In this document: positions 1 through 5,026 of the stretch, in pieces
Numbering within the stretch: position 1 is the first letter of the stretch
Layout of the letters: the number at the start of each line of letters is the position of its first letter
Assembly (NCBI GenBank): GCA_030615975.1
Contig: JAUWYH010000128.1
Coordinates: forward strand, 1-5,026
Reading direction: 5' to 3'
DNA from: Candidatus Aminicenantota bacterium
Lineage (GTDB): Bacteria; Acidobacteriota; Aminicenantia; Aminicenantales; Aminicenantaceae
DNA length: 5,026 bases
Notes under the pieces: generated by a model
What the model saw: only the letters and a program-made list of their open reading frames with translations
Told to the model about the DNA's origin: nothing
The model's database searches: none
Position numbers and translations under genes: made by a program

Positions 1-918
1 AGCATAATCAGAAACTTACTCCCCCGGACTCCGCTTTATTCATACCCGCAAATGAATCAGCTTCTGGATGCCAAGGTTTTTGTCAAGCATGAAAATTTTT
101 TGCCTAACAGTGCCTTCAAAGTCAGAGGTGGAATCAATCTCATCTATCATCTGACTCGTGGCCAGAAAGAAAAGGGAGTGATCACGGCCTCGACTGGAAA
201 TCATGCTCTTTCCATTGCCTATGCCGCCAGCCTTTTTGGTGTACCTGTGACTATTGTCATGCCTGAAAAGGCTAATCAGACCAAGGTGAAGGCGATAAGG
301 GGTCTTGGAGCGAATATTGTTTTCTTTGGTCGGATTTTCGATGAATCCAAGGATTATGCTGAAAAGCTGGCAGGGGAGAGGGGGGCATGCTTTATTCATC
401 CAGCAAACGAGCCCTATCTGATTGCAGGAGTGGCCACTTATGCCTTAGAGATTTTAGAGGAGATTCCTTCTCTGGACATGATTATTGTTCCTGTTGGAGG
501 AGGAAGCGGCGCTTCTGGCTGTTGTCTTGTTAAAGAAGCTGTTAATCCGCGGATTGAGGTTATTGGTGTCCAGGCGGAGAAAGCTCCTGCTGCCTACCTA
601 TCTTGGAAGAACAAAAAAATTGTCAAGGATAAAATGGAAACCGCTGCTGAAGGGTTGGCCACTCAAGTTGGCTATGAGCTTACCCAGGAAATACTCCAGG
701 ATTACTTAACTGATTTTATCCTCGTTTCAGAAGAGGAAATGACTCAGGCCATCCTTCTCGTTATGGAGCTCATAAGAAACATGGCTGAGGAAGCAGGCGC
801 ATCACCGTTTGCTGCAGCGTTGAAGATAAAACAAAGGCTTAAAGGCAAAAGGATTGCCCTTATTCTGACTGGCAGCAATATTTCGATGGAGAGATTGAAA
901 CAGCTACTCAGCAACTGA
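1..918 (+). CDS. Threonine/serine dehydratase-like PLP enzyme (5' end cut by window)
   Basis: Probable L-threonine/L-serine ammonia-lyase, a cytoplasmic fold-type II PLP enzyme giving 2-oxobutyrate or pyruvate plus ammonia. Counting from base 1 (305 codons visible), the PLP lysine is K40 in SAFKVRGG, the substrate-binding loop is STGNHA (64-69), the glycine-rich phosphate loop is GGGSGASG (166-173), and the C-terminal PLP-ring motif is TGSN (290-293). No ACT regulatory domain follows, so it resembles the short catabolic or ACT-less form rather than long biosynthetic IlvA. The frame has no stop before ATG 52, and the 17 codons ahead of it include RTPLYSYP, matching the family's conserved R-T-P-L segment; ATG 52 is therefore internal and the true start is probably only some 10-25 codons beyond the edge. 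The loops GGGSGASG and TGSN differ from the commoner GGGGL-SG and SGGN, so substrate is uncertain; serine, threonine or a related hydroxy-amino acid are possible. It converges on hflC with a 9-bp gap. Confidence 0.85.
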   Translation, partial: SIIRNLLPRTPLYSYPQMNQLLDAKVFVKHENFLPNSAFKVRGGINLIYHLTRGQKEKGVITASTGNHALSIAYAASLFGVPVTIVMPEKANQTKVKAIRGLGANIVFFGRIFDESKDYAEKLAGERGACFIHPANEPYLIAGVATYALEILEEIPSLDMIIVPVGGGSGASGCCLVKEAVNPRIEVIGVQAEKAPAAYLSWKNKKIVKDKMETAAEGLATQVGYELTQEILQDYLTDFILVSEEEMTQAILLVMELIRNMAEEAGASPFAAALKIKQRLKGKRIALILTGSNISMERLKQLLSN

Positions 919-927
919 GGTACTGAT

Positions 928-1875
928 TTATTTCCTAGAACTTTTTAGGTATTTCAGGAATTCGGCATCAGTGGAGAGAAGAAGCAAGGTCTCCTTATCG
1001 AAGATGGCGCGGTATGTATCCAGAGTTTTTGTGAACTGGTAGAATTCCGGGTCTAAATTGTATGCCCGAGCGTAAATCTTTGTGGCTTCAGCATCTGCCT
1101 TTCCCTTGATTTCCTGGGCTGTTCTGTAAGCTTCCGATTGAATTTTTTTCAACTCCCGCTCTTTCTGACCCCGGATTTCAGCACTTTTTCCGTCTCCTTC
1201 AGAGCGGTATTTCGATGCAATTCTCTTTCTTTCGGCAATCATACGGTCAAACACTTTCCGCTGAACTTCTTCCACATAATTGATTCCCTTTATCTTTATG
1301 TCTTTTAGCTCTACCCCAAATTCTGGAGTAATCAGAGAGGTTCTTTCCAGGATGATTTGAGCGATTTTTTCTCTACCTGTTTCTATTTCAGGAATAGCCT
1401 CGGCGATATCAAGAATGGCTATTTCTTCAGTTATTTCAAATTCGCGGTTTGAGGAGCGGACGATCTCGATCAGGTCAAAATTGGCAATTACGTTTCTGGT
1501 TACTCCGTCGATAATATCGTCAATTCTTGATTGAGCTCCTCTCTCATCCCTTACTCTCTGGTAGAAAACAAGAGGATTGCTTATCCTCCAGCGGGCATAA
1601 GTATCAACCCATATGTATTTTTTGTCTTTAGTCGGAATTTGATTGGCATCTCCATCCCATTCCAGCCATCGTTTTTCAAAGAAGTGAGCTTGTTGGATGA
1701 AAGGAACTTTCATATGCAATCCTGGCTTGGTGACAGCATCTCCTTTAGGTTCTCCAAATTGAGTGATAATCACTTGATTTGTCTCAGAAACGGTATAAAG
1801 AGAACTTAGAAGAATGATGAGAAAAATAAAAAAGGCACCGGCGACGATTACTATATTTCTTGTTGCTCTGCTCAT
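928..1875 (-). CDS. hflC: HflC, SPFH-domain membrane subunit of the HflKC complex
   Basis: HflC is an inner-membrane protein that with HflK forms a large cage around FtsH and modulates its proteolysis; despite old annotations it is not itself a protease. The 315-residue protein has one N-terminal membrane segment (about 8-28) with the bulk expected in the periplasm. The SPFH/band-7 domain follows, with PGLHMKVPF (51-59), VDTYARWRIS (90-99), and GVELKDIKIKGINY (187-200). A charged, Ala/Glu-rich helical region (about 205-270) holds the HflC-typical RMIAERKRIASKYRSEG and GKADAEATKIYARAY. The ending, DPEFYQF then STDAEFLKYL, also matches HflC. It is slightly shorter than E. coli HflC (334), mainly in the middle insertion. 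The ATG overlaps the hflK stop as ATGA and has AGGAGGT 6 nt upstream, fixing the start and suggesting translational coupling. No clear terminator follows. Confidence 0.95.
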   Translation of the reverse strand: MSRATRNIVIVAGAFFIFLIILLSSLYTVSETNQVIITQFGEPKGDAVTKPGLHMKVPFIQQAHFFEKRWLEWDGDANQIPTKDKKYIWVDTYARWRISNPLVFYQRVRDERGAQSRIDDIIDGVTRNVIANFDLIEIVRSSNREFEITEEIAILDIAEAIPEIETGREKIAQIILERTSLITPEFGVELKDIKIKGINYVEEVQRKVFDRMIAERKRIASKYRSEGDGKSAEIRGQKERELKKIQSEAYRTAQEIKGKADAEATKIYARAYNLDPEFYQFTKTLDTYRAIFDKETLLLLSTDAEFLKYLKSSRK

Positions 1876-2849
1876 TTTTTCACCTCCTCTCCCAGATTCA
1901 GAAGGGGCAAGAAGTTTTTCAGTTTTTCATCGAAGATGATTTTTTTGGCTAACTTTGGAAGGATGTCGTTGATAGTTTCAAGGTAAAGACGCTTTCGAGT
2001 AACTAAGGGAGCTCTGGAGTATTCTTTATAAATGGCTCTGAATCGATTAGCATCTCCTTCAGCCATGTTAATCCGCTCAGTGGCGTAGCCTTCGGCGCCT
2101 CTTATCGTCTGCTCAGCTACCCCTGTTGCCATGGGAATTTCTGCATTGTATTCTGACCATGCTTCATTTATTTTTCTTTCTTTTTCCTGAAGGGATTCAT
2201 TAACTTCGTTGAATGCTGGTTTGACGGGATCAGGAGGGTTGACATCCTGGAAGATGAGCTGATTGACCTCGATGCCAATTTCGTAGAGATCACAAAGCTT
2301 CTGGAGTTCCTCCTTTGCTTCCAATGCAATTCTTGCTCTCCCTACGGTGATCACTTCGTCCACTGAATTATCACCGACAATTTTTCTCACCACAGCTTCA
2401 TTCATGTAGCGAAAAGTGCTGGTTGCGTCCCTTATCTTGAACAGGTAATTATAGGCATCTTTGATTTTGTACTGCACGATCCATTCCACTACACCGACGT
2501 TTAAATCACCTGTGAGCATCACTGACTCTCTGATCGTTTCTGGTGTAACACTGTATTCTGTCCTTATCCCTGGTCTTGTTGTCCGGAACCCAAATTCCTC
2601 TTTCAACTGTCTTTGAACAGGTACTGTGATCAATTTTTCTATCCCAAGGGGGAGCTTAAAATGGAGACCAGGCTCTGTTGTCCTTACGAACTTGCCAAAA
2701 CGGAGGATCACTCCTATTTCTTCGGGGCTAATCTGGTAGACTGAGCCGAATATGAGGATGAGAGCGATGACTGCTGGTACGATTATCTTGATGTAGCTTC
2801 CTTTGATTTTAGGCAGCTTAAAGTCTAAAGAGGGGAAATCACTTTTCAT
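1872..2849 (-). CDS. hflK: HflK, SPFH-domain membrane subunit of the HflKC complex
   Basis: HflK is the partner of HflC in the membrane complex that surrounds and regulates FtsH. The 325-residue protein has a short cytoplasmic N-terminus, one membrane segment (about 20-37), then an SPFH/band-7 domain beginning SPEEIGVILRFGKFV (41-55) with EPGLHFKLP (59-67) and MLTGDLNVGVVEWIVQYKI (111-129). The HflK-type signature QDVNPPDPVKPAFNEV lies at 201-216, followed by a Glu/Ala-rich helical stretch (about 217-275) and RKRLYLETINDIL (285-297). E. coli HflK is 419 residues; this one lacks that protein's Gly-rich N-terminal extension and its polar C-terminal tail. The start is supported by AGGAGGT just upstream (2854-2860). 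Its last codons double as the ribosome binding site of hflC. It lies 68 bp downstream of thrC on the same strand. Confidence 0.95.
   Translation of the reverse strand: MKSDFPSLDFKLPKIKGSYIKIIVPAVIALILIFGSVYQISPEEIGVILRFGKFVRTTEPGLHFKLPLGIEKLITVPVQRQLKEEFGFRTTRPGIRTEYSVTPETIRESVMLTGDLNVGVVEWIVQYKIKDAYNYLFKIRDATSTFRYMNEAVVRKIVGDNSVDEVITVGRARIALEAKEELQKLCDLYEIGIEVNQLIFQDVNPPDPVKPAFNEVNESLQEKERKINEAWSEYNAEIPMATGVAEQTIRGAEGYATERINMAEGDANRFRAIYKEYSRAPLVTRKRLYLETINDILPKLAKKIIFDEKLKNFLPLLNLGEEVKK
1882..1888 (-). promoter_or_regulatory. Shine-Dalgarno site of hflC inside the hflK coding sequence
   Basis: AGGAGGT on the minus strand lies 6 nt before the hflC ATG and is part of the hflK codons for its C-terminal GEEVKK. 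With the ATGA stop/start overlap this supports coupled translation and balanced production of the two subunits. Confidence 0.85.
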
Positions 2850-2853
2850 AAAA

Positions 2854-2860
2854 ACCTCCT
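2854..2860 (-). promoter_or_regulatory. Strong Shine-Dalgarno site of hflK
   Basis: AGGAGGT on the minus strand lies 4 nt before the ATG at 2849, so it fixes the hflK start and argues against a longer N-terminal extension like that of E. coli HflK. Confidence 0.85.
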
Positions 2861-2880
2861 TGAATTGTATTGAATTGTAA
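2861..2880. repeat. Tandem 10-bp direct repeat in the hflK leader
   Basis: TGAATTGTAT is followed at once by TGAATTGTAA (9 of 10 identical), between the candidate -10 box and the hflK Shine-Dalgarno site. It could be a protein-binding site or a chance duplication in AT-rich DNA. Confidence 0.5.
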
Positions 2881-2882
2881 TT

Positions 2883-2891
2883 ATGATATCA
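2883..2891 (-). promoter_or_regulatory. Candidate extended -10 promoter element for hflK-hflC
   Basis: TGATATCAT on the minus strand fits an extended -10 (TG-N-TATAAT with one mismatch), about 34 nt before the hflK start. No good -35 box lies 15-19 bp upstream, which an extended -10 can tolerate. It would give hflKC its own transcript beside possible read-through from thrC. Confidence 0.35.
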
Positions 2892-2917
2892 CAGAAATAA
2901 AAAATACGCTATAAAAG

Positions 2918-4126
2918 TTATTTGTGTATTATAAATGATTTCATTTTCTCATCCAGTTTTGAAAGAGAAGAATGGCAAATATTTATTTTAGACAACTCAA
3001 GTTCTTTCATGGATTTCAAGCCGCTTCCTGTAATCACCAGTACGATTTGATCGTTTATGTTGTTTTTTATTTCTTCAGATAACTTTAAAAGTCCGGCTAA
3101 GGTCGTGGCAGAGGCTGGCAAGCAGAAGATTCCCTCTAGTTCTGCCAGAATTCTTTGGGCATTCAGTATTTCTTCATCTGAGACTTCAATAATTTTTCCT
3201 TTTTTGTCTTGAATCATTTTCAACACGATGTTTCCTCCAGGTGGATCAGGATTGGATATGGAGTGGGCAATTGTTTCTGCCTTTTCTATTCTTTCGACTT
3301 TTGATTTTCCAAGCCTGTAGGCTCGAGCGATAGGAGAACAGCCTTTAGCTTGGATTCCGATAAAAAAAGGAAGACCTTGAATTTGGCCTTGTTGTAACAA
3401 ATCTAAAAAGGCTCTTATTAGACCGATTAAATGTCCTCCTGAACTCACCGGGGCAAAAACATATCGCGGCGCCTGAGAATTTAATTGAAGAAATATCTCG
3501 AAGCCTATGGCCTTATATCCTTCGATACGGATAGGATCTACTGAGTTTATAAAGTAGATGTTGTGTTTTCTGCCAATATCAAAGCTTTTATAGAAAAGCT
3601 GTCCGTAATCCCCCTTGGCCAGTACCAGAACTGGATTATGGACGCCTATAGAAAGTAGCTTTTCGGATGAGGCATCCTCCTTGACAAGTACAAATGTTTT
3701 CAATCCAGCTTTTGCTCCATAGGCCGCTGTAGAAGCAGCCATATTTCCCGTGGAGACGGTTCCAATCCTTTCGATTCCCATGGAGAGAGCTTTTTGCACA
3801 GCAACAGCACTTCCTCTGTCTTTGAAGCTTGAAGTGGGATTAAAGGCTTCATTCTTTGCATAGATTGGTGGAAGTTTAAATTTTTCGCTCAGTCGGTTAA
3901 GTTTGATAAGAGGCGTGTTTCCTTCTCCTAAACTGAAGTTCTGATTAGCCTCTGAGATAGGAAGGAAGTCTAAAAATTTTTCTAAAGTCCAATATTTTTT
4001 AGGATAAAAGGCTCTTTTCCTCTGAGAGTATTGATATAGGAGTGGTTCTTTACAATCGAGACAGAAAGGATTGAACAGGTCTAATGGATATTCTTTCTGG
4101 CAGAAAATACATTCAAAATATTCCAT
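2918..4126 (-). CDS. thrC: Threonine synthase (PLP-dependent, zinc-ribbon N-terminus)
   Basis: Threonine synthase converts O-phospho-L-homoserine to L-threonine and phosphate, the last step of threonine biosynthesis, in the cytoplasm. The 402-residue protein begins with a zinc-ribbon-like pair, CIFC (6-9) and CLDC (22-25). The fold-type II PLP domain follows: GEGNTPL (67-73), NPTSSFKDRG with PLP lysine K102, STGNMAAS (125-132), NSVDPIRIEGYKAIGFEI (194-211), PVSSGG (226-231) as phosphate loop, GIQAKGCSPIARAY (257-270), SDEEILNAQRILAELEGIFCLPASA (residues 316-340), and TGSGLK (366-371). PVSSGG and TGSGLK differ from the common VGNGG and TGHGLK, so it belongs to a divergent branch; a related lyase such as a cysteate-synthase-like enzyme is a less likely alternative. 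A 30-residue polar tail follows the last motif. AGGA (4137-4140) lies 10 nt before the ATG. hflK follows on the same strand. Confidence 0.87.
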   Translation of the reverse strand: MEYFECIFCQKEYPLDLFNPFCLDCKEPLLYQYSQRKRAFYPKKYWTLEKFLDFLPISEANQNFSLGEGNTPLIKLNRLSEKFKLPPIYAKNEAFNPTSSFKDRGSAVAVQKALSMGIERIGTVSTGNMAASTAAYGAKAGLKTFVLVKEDASSEKLLSIGVHNPVLVLAKGDYGQLFYKSFDIGRKHNIYFINSVDPIRIEGYKAIGFEIFLQLNSQAPRYVFAPVSSGGHLIGLIRAFLDLLQQGQIQGLPFFIGIQAKGCSPIARAYRLGKSKVERIEKAETIAHSISNPDPPGGNIVLKMIQDKKGKIIEVSDEEILNAQRILAELEGIFCLPASATTLAGLLKLSEEIKNNINDQIVLVITGSGLKSMKELELSKINICHSSLSKLDEKMKSFIIHK

Positions 4127-4161
4127 TAATCTGCTTTCCTGAATTGATGGTCAGATTTAAG

Positions 4162-4189
4162 TGTATAAAATAATCAGATTCTCTGTAAA
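4162..4189 (-). promoter_or_regulatory. Candidate sigma-70-type promoter for thrC
   Basis: On the minus strand, TTTACA (4189-4184, 5 of 6 to TTGACA) and TATACA (4167-4162, 4 of 6 to TATAAT) are 16 bp apart. The start would fall near 4155, leaving a leader of roughly 30 nt that includes the AGGA at 4137-4140. The weak -10 makes this tentative. No attenuator or T-box structure is evident in the short leader. Confidence 0.35.
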
Positions 4190-4200
4190 GAAAAATGTAA

Positions 4201-4255
4201 CTGTAGGGTCCGATTCCCAAACGGGCCGCTGTAGGGCCCGTTTCCCAAACGGACC
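4201..4255. repeat. Two tandem 27-nt palindromic repeat units forming a long imperfect hairpin
   Basis: Two direct copies, 4201-4227 and 4229-4255, are identical at 24 of 27 positions (shared core CTGTAGGG and TTCCCAAACGG) and separated by one base. Each copy is itself an imperfect palindrome with loop CCC. The two also pair with each other: the right arm of copy 1, AAACGGGCC (4219-4227), is perfectly complementary to the left arm of copy 2, GGCCCGTTT (4235-4243), around a 7-nt loop. Outside that, GGTCCG (4207-4212) pairs with CGGACC (4250-4255), with a CCC/CCC internal bubble and one A-A mismatch. It lies between divergent genes, so it is not an ordinary terminator. It resembles a REP/BIME-type dispersed palindrome; copies elsewhere cannot be seen from here. 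Confidence 0.85.
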
Positions 4256-4275
4256 TCATATTAGAGCAATATCAG

Positions 4276-4304
4276 TTGTAAATTTGGCGAAACAAGGGTA
4301 AAAT
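4276..4304 (+). promoter_or_regulatory. Candidate sigma-70-type promoter for tadA
   Basis: TTGTAA (4276-4281, 4 of 6 to TTGACA) and TAAAAT (4299-4304, 5 of 6 to TATAAT) are separated by 17 bp. Transcription would start near 4311, giving a leader of only about 14 nt before the tadA ATG. The spacing is ideal but the match is by eye in AT-rich DNA. Confidence 0.45.
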
Positions 4305-4324
4305 CAAGCCTCAATCGGTTAAAA

Positions 4325-4771
4325 ATGACAGATGATGAATTTTTCATCCTTCAAGCTCAAAAGGAAGCTGAAAAATCAGCGAAGAAAGGAGAAGTACCGG
4401 TGGGAGCAGTTGTGGTTTCAGAAAATAAGGTTCTGAGTCGAGCTCATAACGAGGTAATCGAAAAAAACGACCCTACAGCCCACGCTGAGATTATGGCTAT
4501 AAGGAAAGCCTGCTTGAAGAGAAAGAATTACAGGCTTTCTGATTGTGATTTATATGTTACTTTGGAGCCGTGCCCGATGTGCTTGGGTGCTGCAGTAAAT
4601 TCGAGGATCAAGAGATTAATTTTTGGCGCTTATGACCCGAAATCCGGTGCTGTTGAGTCTATCATGAAATTTCCTTTTGATCGAATGAATCATAGAGTCG
4701 AAATTAAAGGAGGAGTTTTGGCTGAAGAATGCGGTAAGATATTGAAGGATTTTTTCAAAGAAAAACGCTGA
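4325..4771 (+). CDS. tadA: tRNA-specific adenosine deaminase TadA
   Basis: TadA deaminates adenosine 34 to inosine in tRNA-Arg(ACG), allowing one tRNA to read CGU, CGC and CGA codons; it is a cytoplasmic zinc-dependent homodimer. The 148-residue protein carries the cytidine/deoxycytidylate deaminase fold: GEVPVGAVVV (22-31), the zinc ligand and catalytic glutamate in HAE (H53, E55), and the second zinc motif PCPMC (P82, C83, C86). TadA-specific stretches are AHNEVIEKNDPTAHAEI (40-56), YVTLEPCPMCLGAAV (77-91), GAYDPKSGAV (101-110), and NHRVEIKGGVLAEEC (122-136). Length fits the family. The frame is open upstream to a TAG at 4262 but holds no other ATG or GTG, so ATG 4325 is the best start. No good Shine-Dalgarno site precedes it, and the candidate promoter at 4276-4304 predicts a leader of only about 14 nt, so initiation may be on a nearly leaderless mRNA. 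tRNA-Ser follows after 24 bp. Confidence 0.95.
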   Translation: MTDDEFFILQAQKEAEKSAKKGEVPVGAVVVSENKVLSRAHNEVIEKNDPTAHAEIMAIRKACLKRKNYRLSDCDLYVTLEPCPMCLGAAVNSRIKRLIFGAYDPKSGAVESIMKFPFDRMNHRVEIKGGVLAEECGKILKDFFKEKR

Positions 4772-4795
4772 TTGAGTTCGTCAAATATAAATCTC

Positions 4796-4887
4796 GGAGA
4801 GGTGGCCGAGTGGTTGAAGGCGGCGGTCTCGAAAACCGCTATCCTGAGTAATCGGGATCGTGGGTTCGAATCCCACCCTCTCCGCCA
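4796..4887 (+). tRNA. tRNA-Ser, anticodon CGA
   Basis: A complete class II tRNA. The acceptor arm GGAGAGG (4796-4802) pairs fully with CCTCTCC (4877-4883), followed by discriminator G (4884) and encoded CCA (4885-4887). The anticodon stem GCGGT/ACCGC (4823-4827, 4835-4839) encloses the loop CTCGAAA with anticodon CGA at 4830-4832, which reads the serine codon UCG. The long variable arm (about 4840-4859) forms its own stem, ATCC...GGAT, as expected for serine. The T arm is GTGGG-TTCGAAT-CCCAC (4860-4876). The discriminator G agrees with serine identity. The 24-bp gap after tadA and absence of a well-formed promoter there suggest processing from a tadA-tRNA transcript. No second copy of its 3' end is visible, so nothing points to an element integrated here. 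Confidence 0.97.
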
Positions 4888-5026
4888 GTGCAACCAATCG
4901 AGTCCCATGGGGGCATGATCAAGAGGTTAAAAATTTAACTTTGCAGGTGGTACATTGATGGGGGGCAGGTCAGATAAACACTTTCATTGATGCTTTGAAA
5001 TTGGCTGAGCAATAGAATATTAACAA
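4888..5026. other. Region after tRNA-Ser with no recognised gene
   Basis: All three plus frames are broken by stops and the short peptides are not recognisable. It holds a weak AT-rich hairpin (GTTAA/TTAAC, 4926-4939) not followed by a T run. No SRP RNA core, second tRNA or duplicated tRNA end is visible. A gene may begin beyond the window. Confidence 0.5.

Noticed and set aside
40..399. Minus-strand open frame of 119 codons
   Set aside because: Lies wholly opposite the conserved dehydratase coding sequence and has no recognisable motifs.
485..709. Plus-strand open frame of 74 codons
   Set aside because: Out-of-frame shadow inside the dehydratase gene, with low-complexity Leu/Lys/Arg composition.
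907..919. Hairpin CTCAG-CAA-CTGAG over the dehydratase stop codon as terminator
   Set aside because: Only 5 bp with a 3-nt loop and no following T tract on either strand.
934..949. Hairpin CCTAGA/TTTAGG near the hflC stop as terminator
   Set aside because: Weak 6-bp stem including a wobble pair, and no T run immediately after it in either direction.
1531..1809. Plus-strand open frame of 92 codons
   Set aside because: Antisense shadow of hflC, whose own protein is clearly conserved.
4201..4255. CRISPR array
   Set aside because: Only two units with a 1-nt gap; there are no spacers, and the units are palindromic over nearly their whole length.
4207..4255. Rho-independent terminator
   Set aside because: Both neighbouring genes start, not end, at this gap, and no T run follows the hairpin on either strand.
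4786..4791. TATAAA as the -10 box of a separate tRNA-Ser promoter
   Set aside because: No -35 box at suitable spacing, and the predicted start would fall on the first base of the mature tRNA.
4690..4908. Minus-strand open frame of 72 codons containing GWDSNPR
   Set aside because: It is antisense to tRNA-Ser and the tadA 3' end; this peptide is a familiar artefact of translating the opposite strand of a tRNA gene.
4923..4942. Hairpin after tRNA-Ser as terminator
   Set aside because: AT-rich stem with several wobble pairs, followed by TTTG and not a T tract; too weak to call.
4888..5026. SRP RNA gene or integrated element next to the tRNA
   Set aside because: The conserved SRP core loop is not found, there is no repeat of the tRNA 3' end, and no integrase is visible.

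Overview
The window looks like chromosomal bacterial DNA of moderate-to-low GC (about low 40s %, judged by eye). All genes are housekeeping or metabolic types with intact reading frames, good Shine-Dalgarno sites on the hflKC pair, and an encoded tRNA CCA end. The HflK/HflC pair suggests a diderm-type lineage. Nothing visible fixes the phylum; an uncultivated bacterium is a reasonable guess but only a guess. No transposase, integrase, CRISPR array or phage gene is present.

Layout. At 1-918 (+) lies the 3' part of a fold-type II PLP enzyme of the threonine/serine dehydratase family. Its reading frame is open to base 1 with family-typical residues before the first ATG at 52, so the gene starts outside the window. 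It meets hflC tail to tail with a 9-bp gap. On the minus strand, reading right to left, come thrC-like threonine synthase (4126-2918), hflK (2849-1872) and hflC (1875-928). hflK and hflC overlap by four bases (ATGA), and the hflC ribosome binding site lies inside the hflK 3' end. The 68-bp thrC-hflK gap carries a plausible extended -10 box and a strong Shine-Dalgarno site but no clear terminator, so hflKC may have its own promoter plus read-through from thrC. The 198-bp divergent gap 4127-4324 contains candidate promoters for thrC and tadA, and between them two 27-nt palindromic repeat units. tadA (4325-4771, +) is followed after 24 bp by tRNA-Ser(CGA) (4796-4887). The last 139 bp show no recognisable gene.

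How the genes relate. Threonine synthase makes L-threonine from O-phosphohomoserine. The dehydratase at the left edge would deaminate threonine (or serine) to 2-oxobutyrate (or pyruvate), so supply and use of threonine flank the hflKC pair on opposite strands. HflK and HflC are the membrane SPFH proteins known to assemble around the FtsH protease; ftsH is not in the window. TadA and tRNA-Ser both serve decoding, but this tRNA is not a TadA substrate.

The window is mostly ordinary. The least explained element is the paired palindromic repeat at 4201-4255: its two copies differ in ways that let them fold together as one long hairpin, and it sits exactly between two divergent candidate promoters. 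I see no convincing new biological system.
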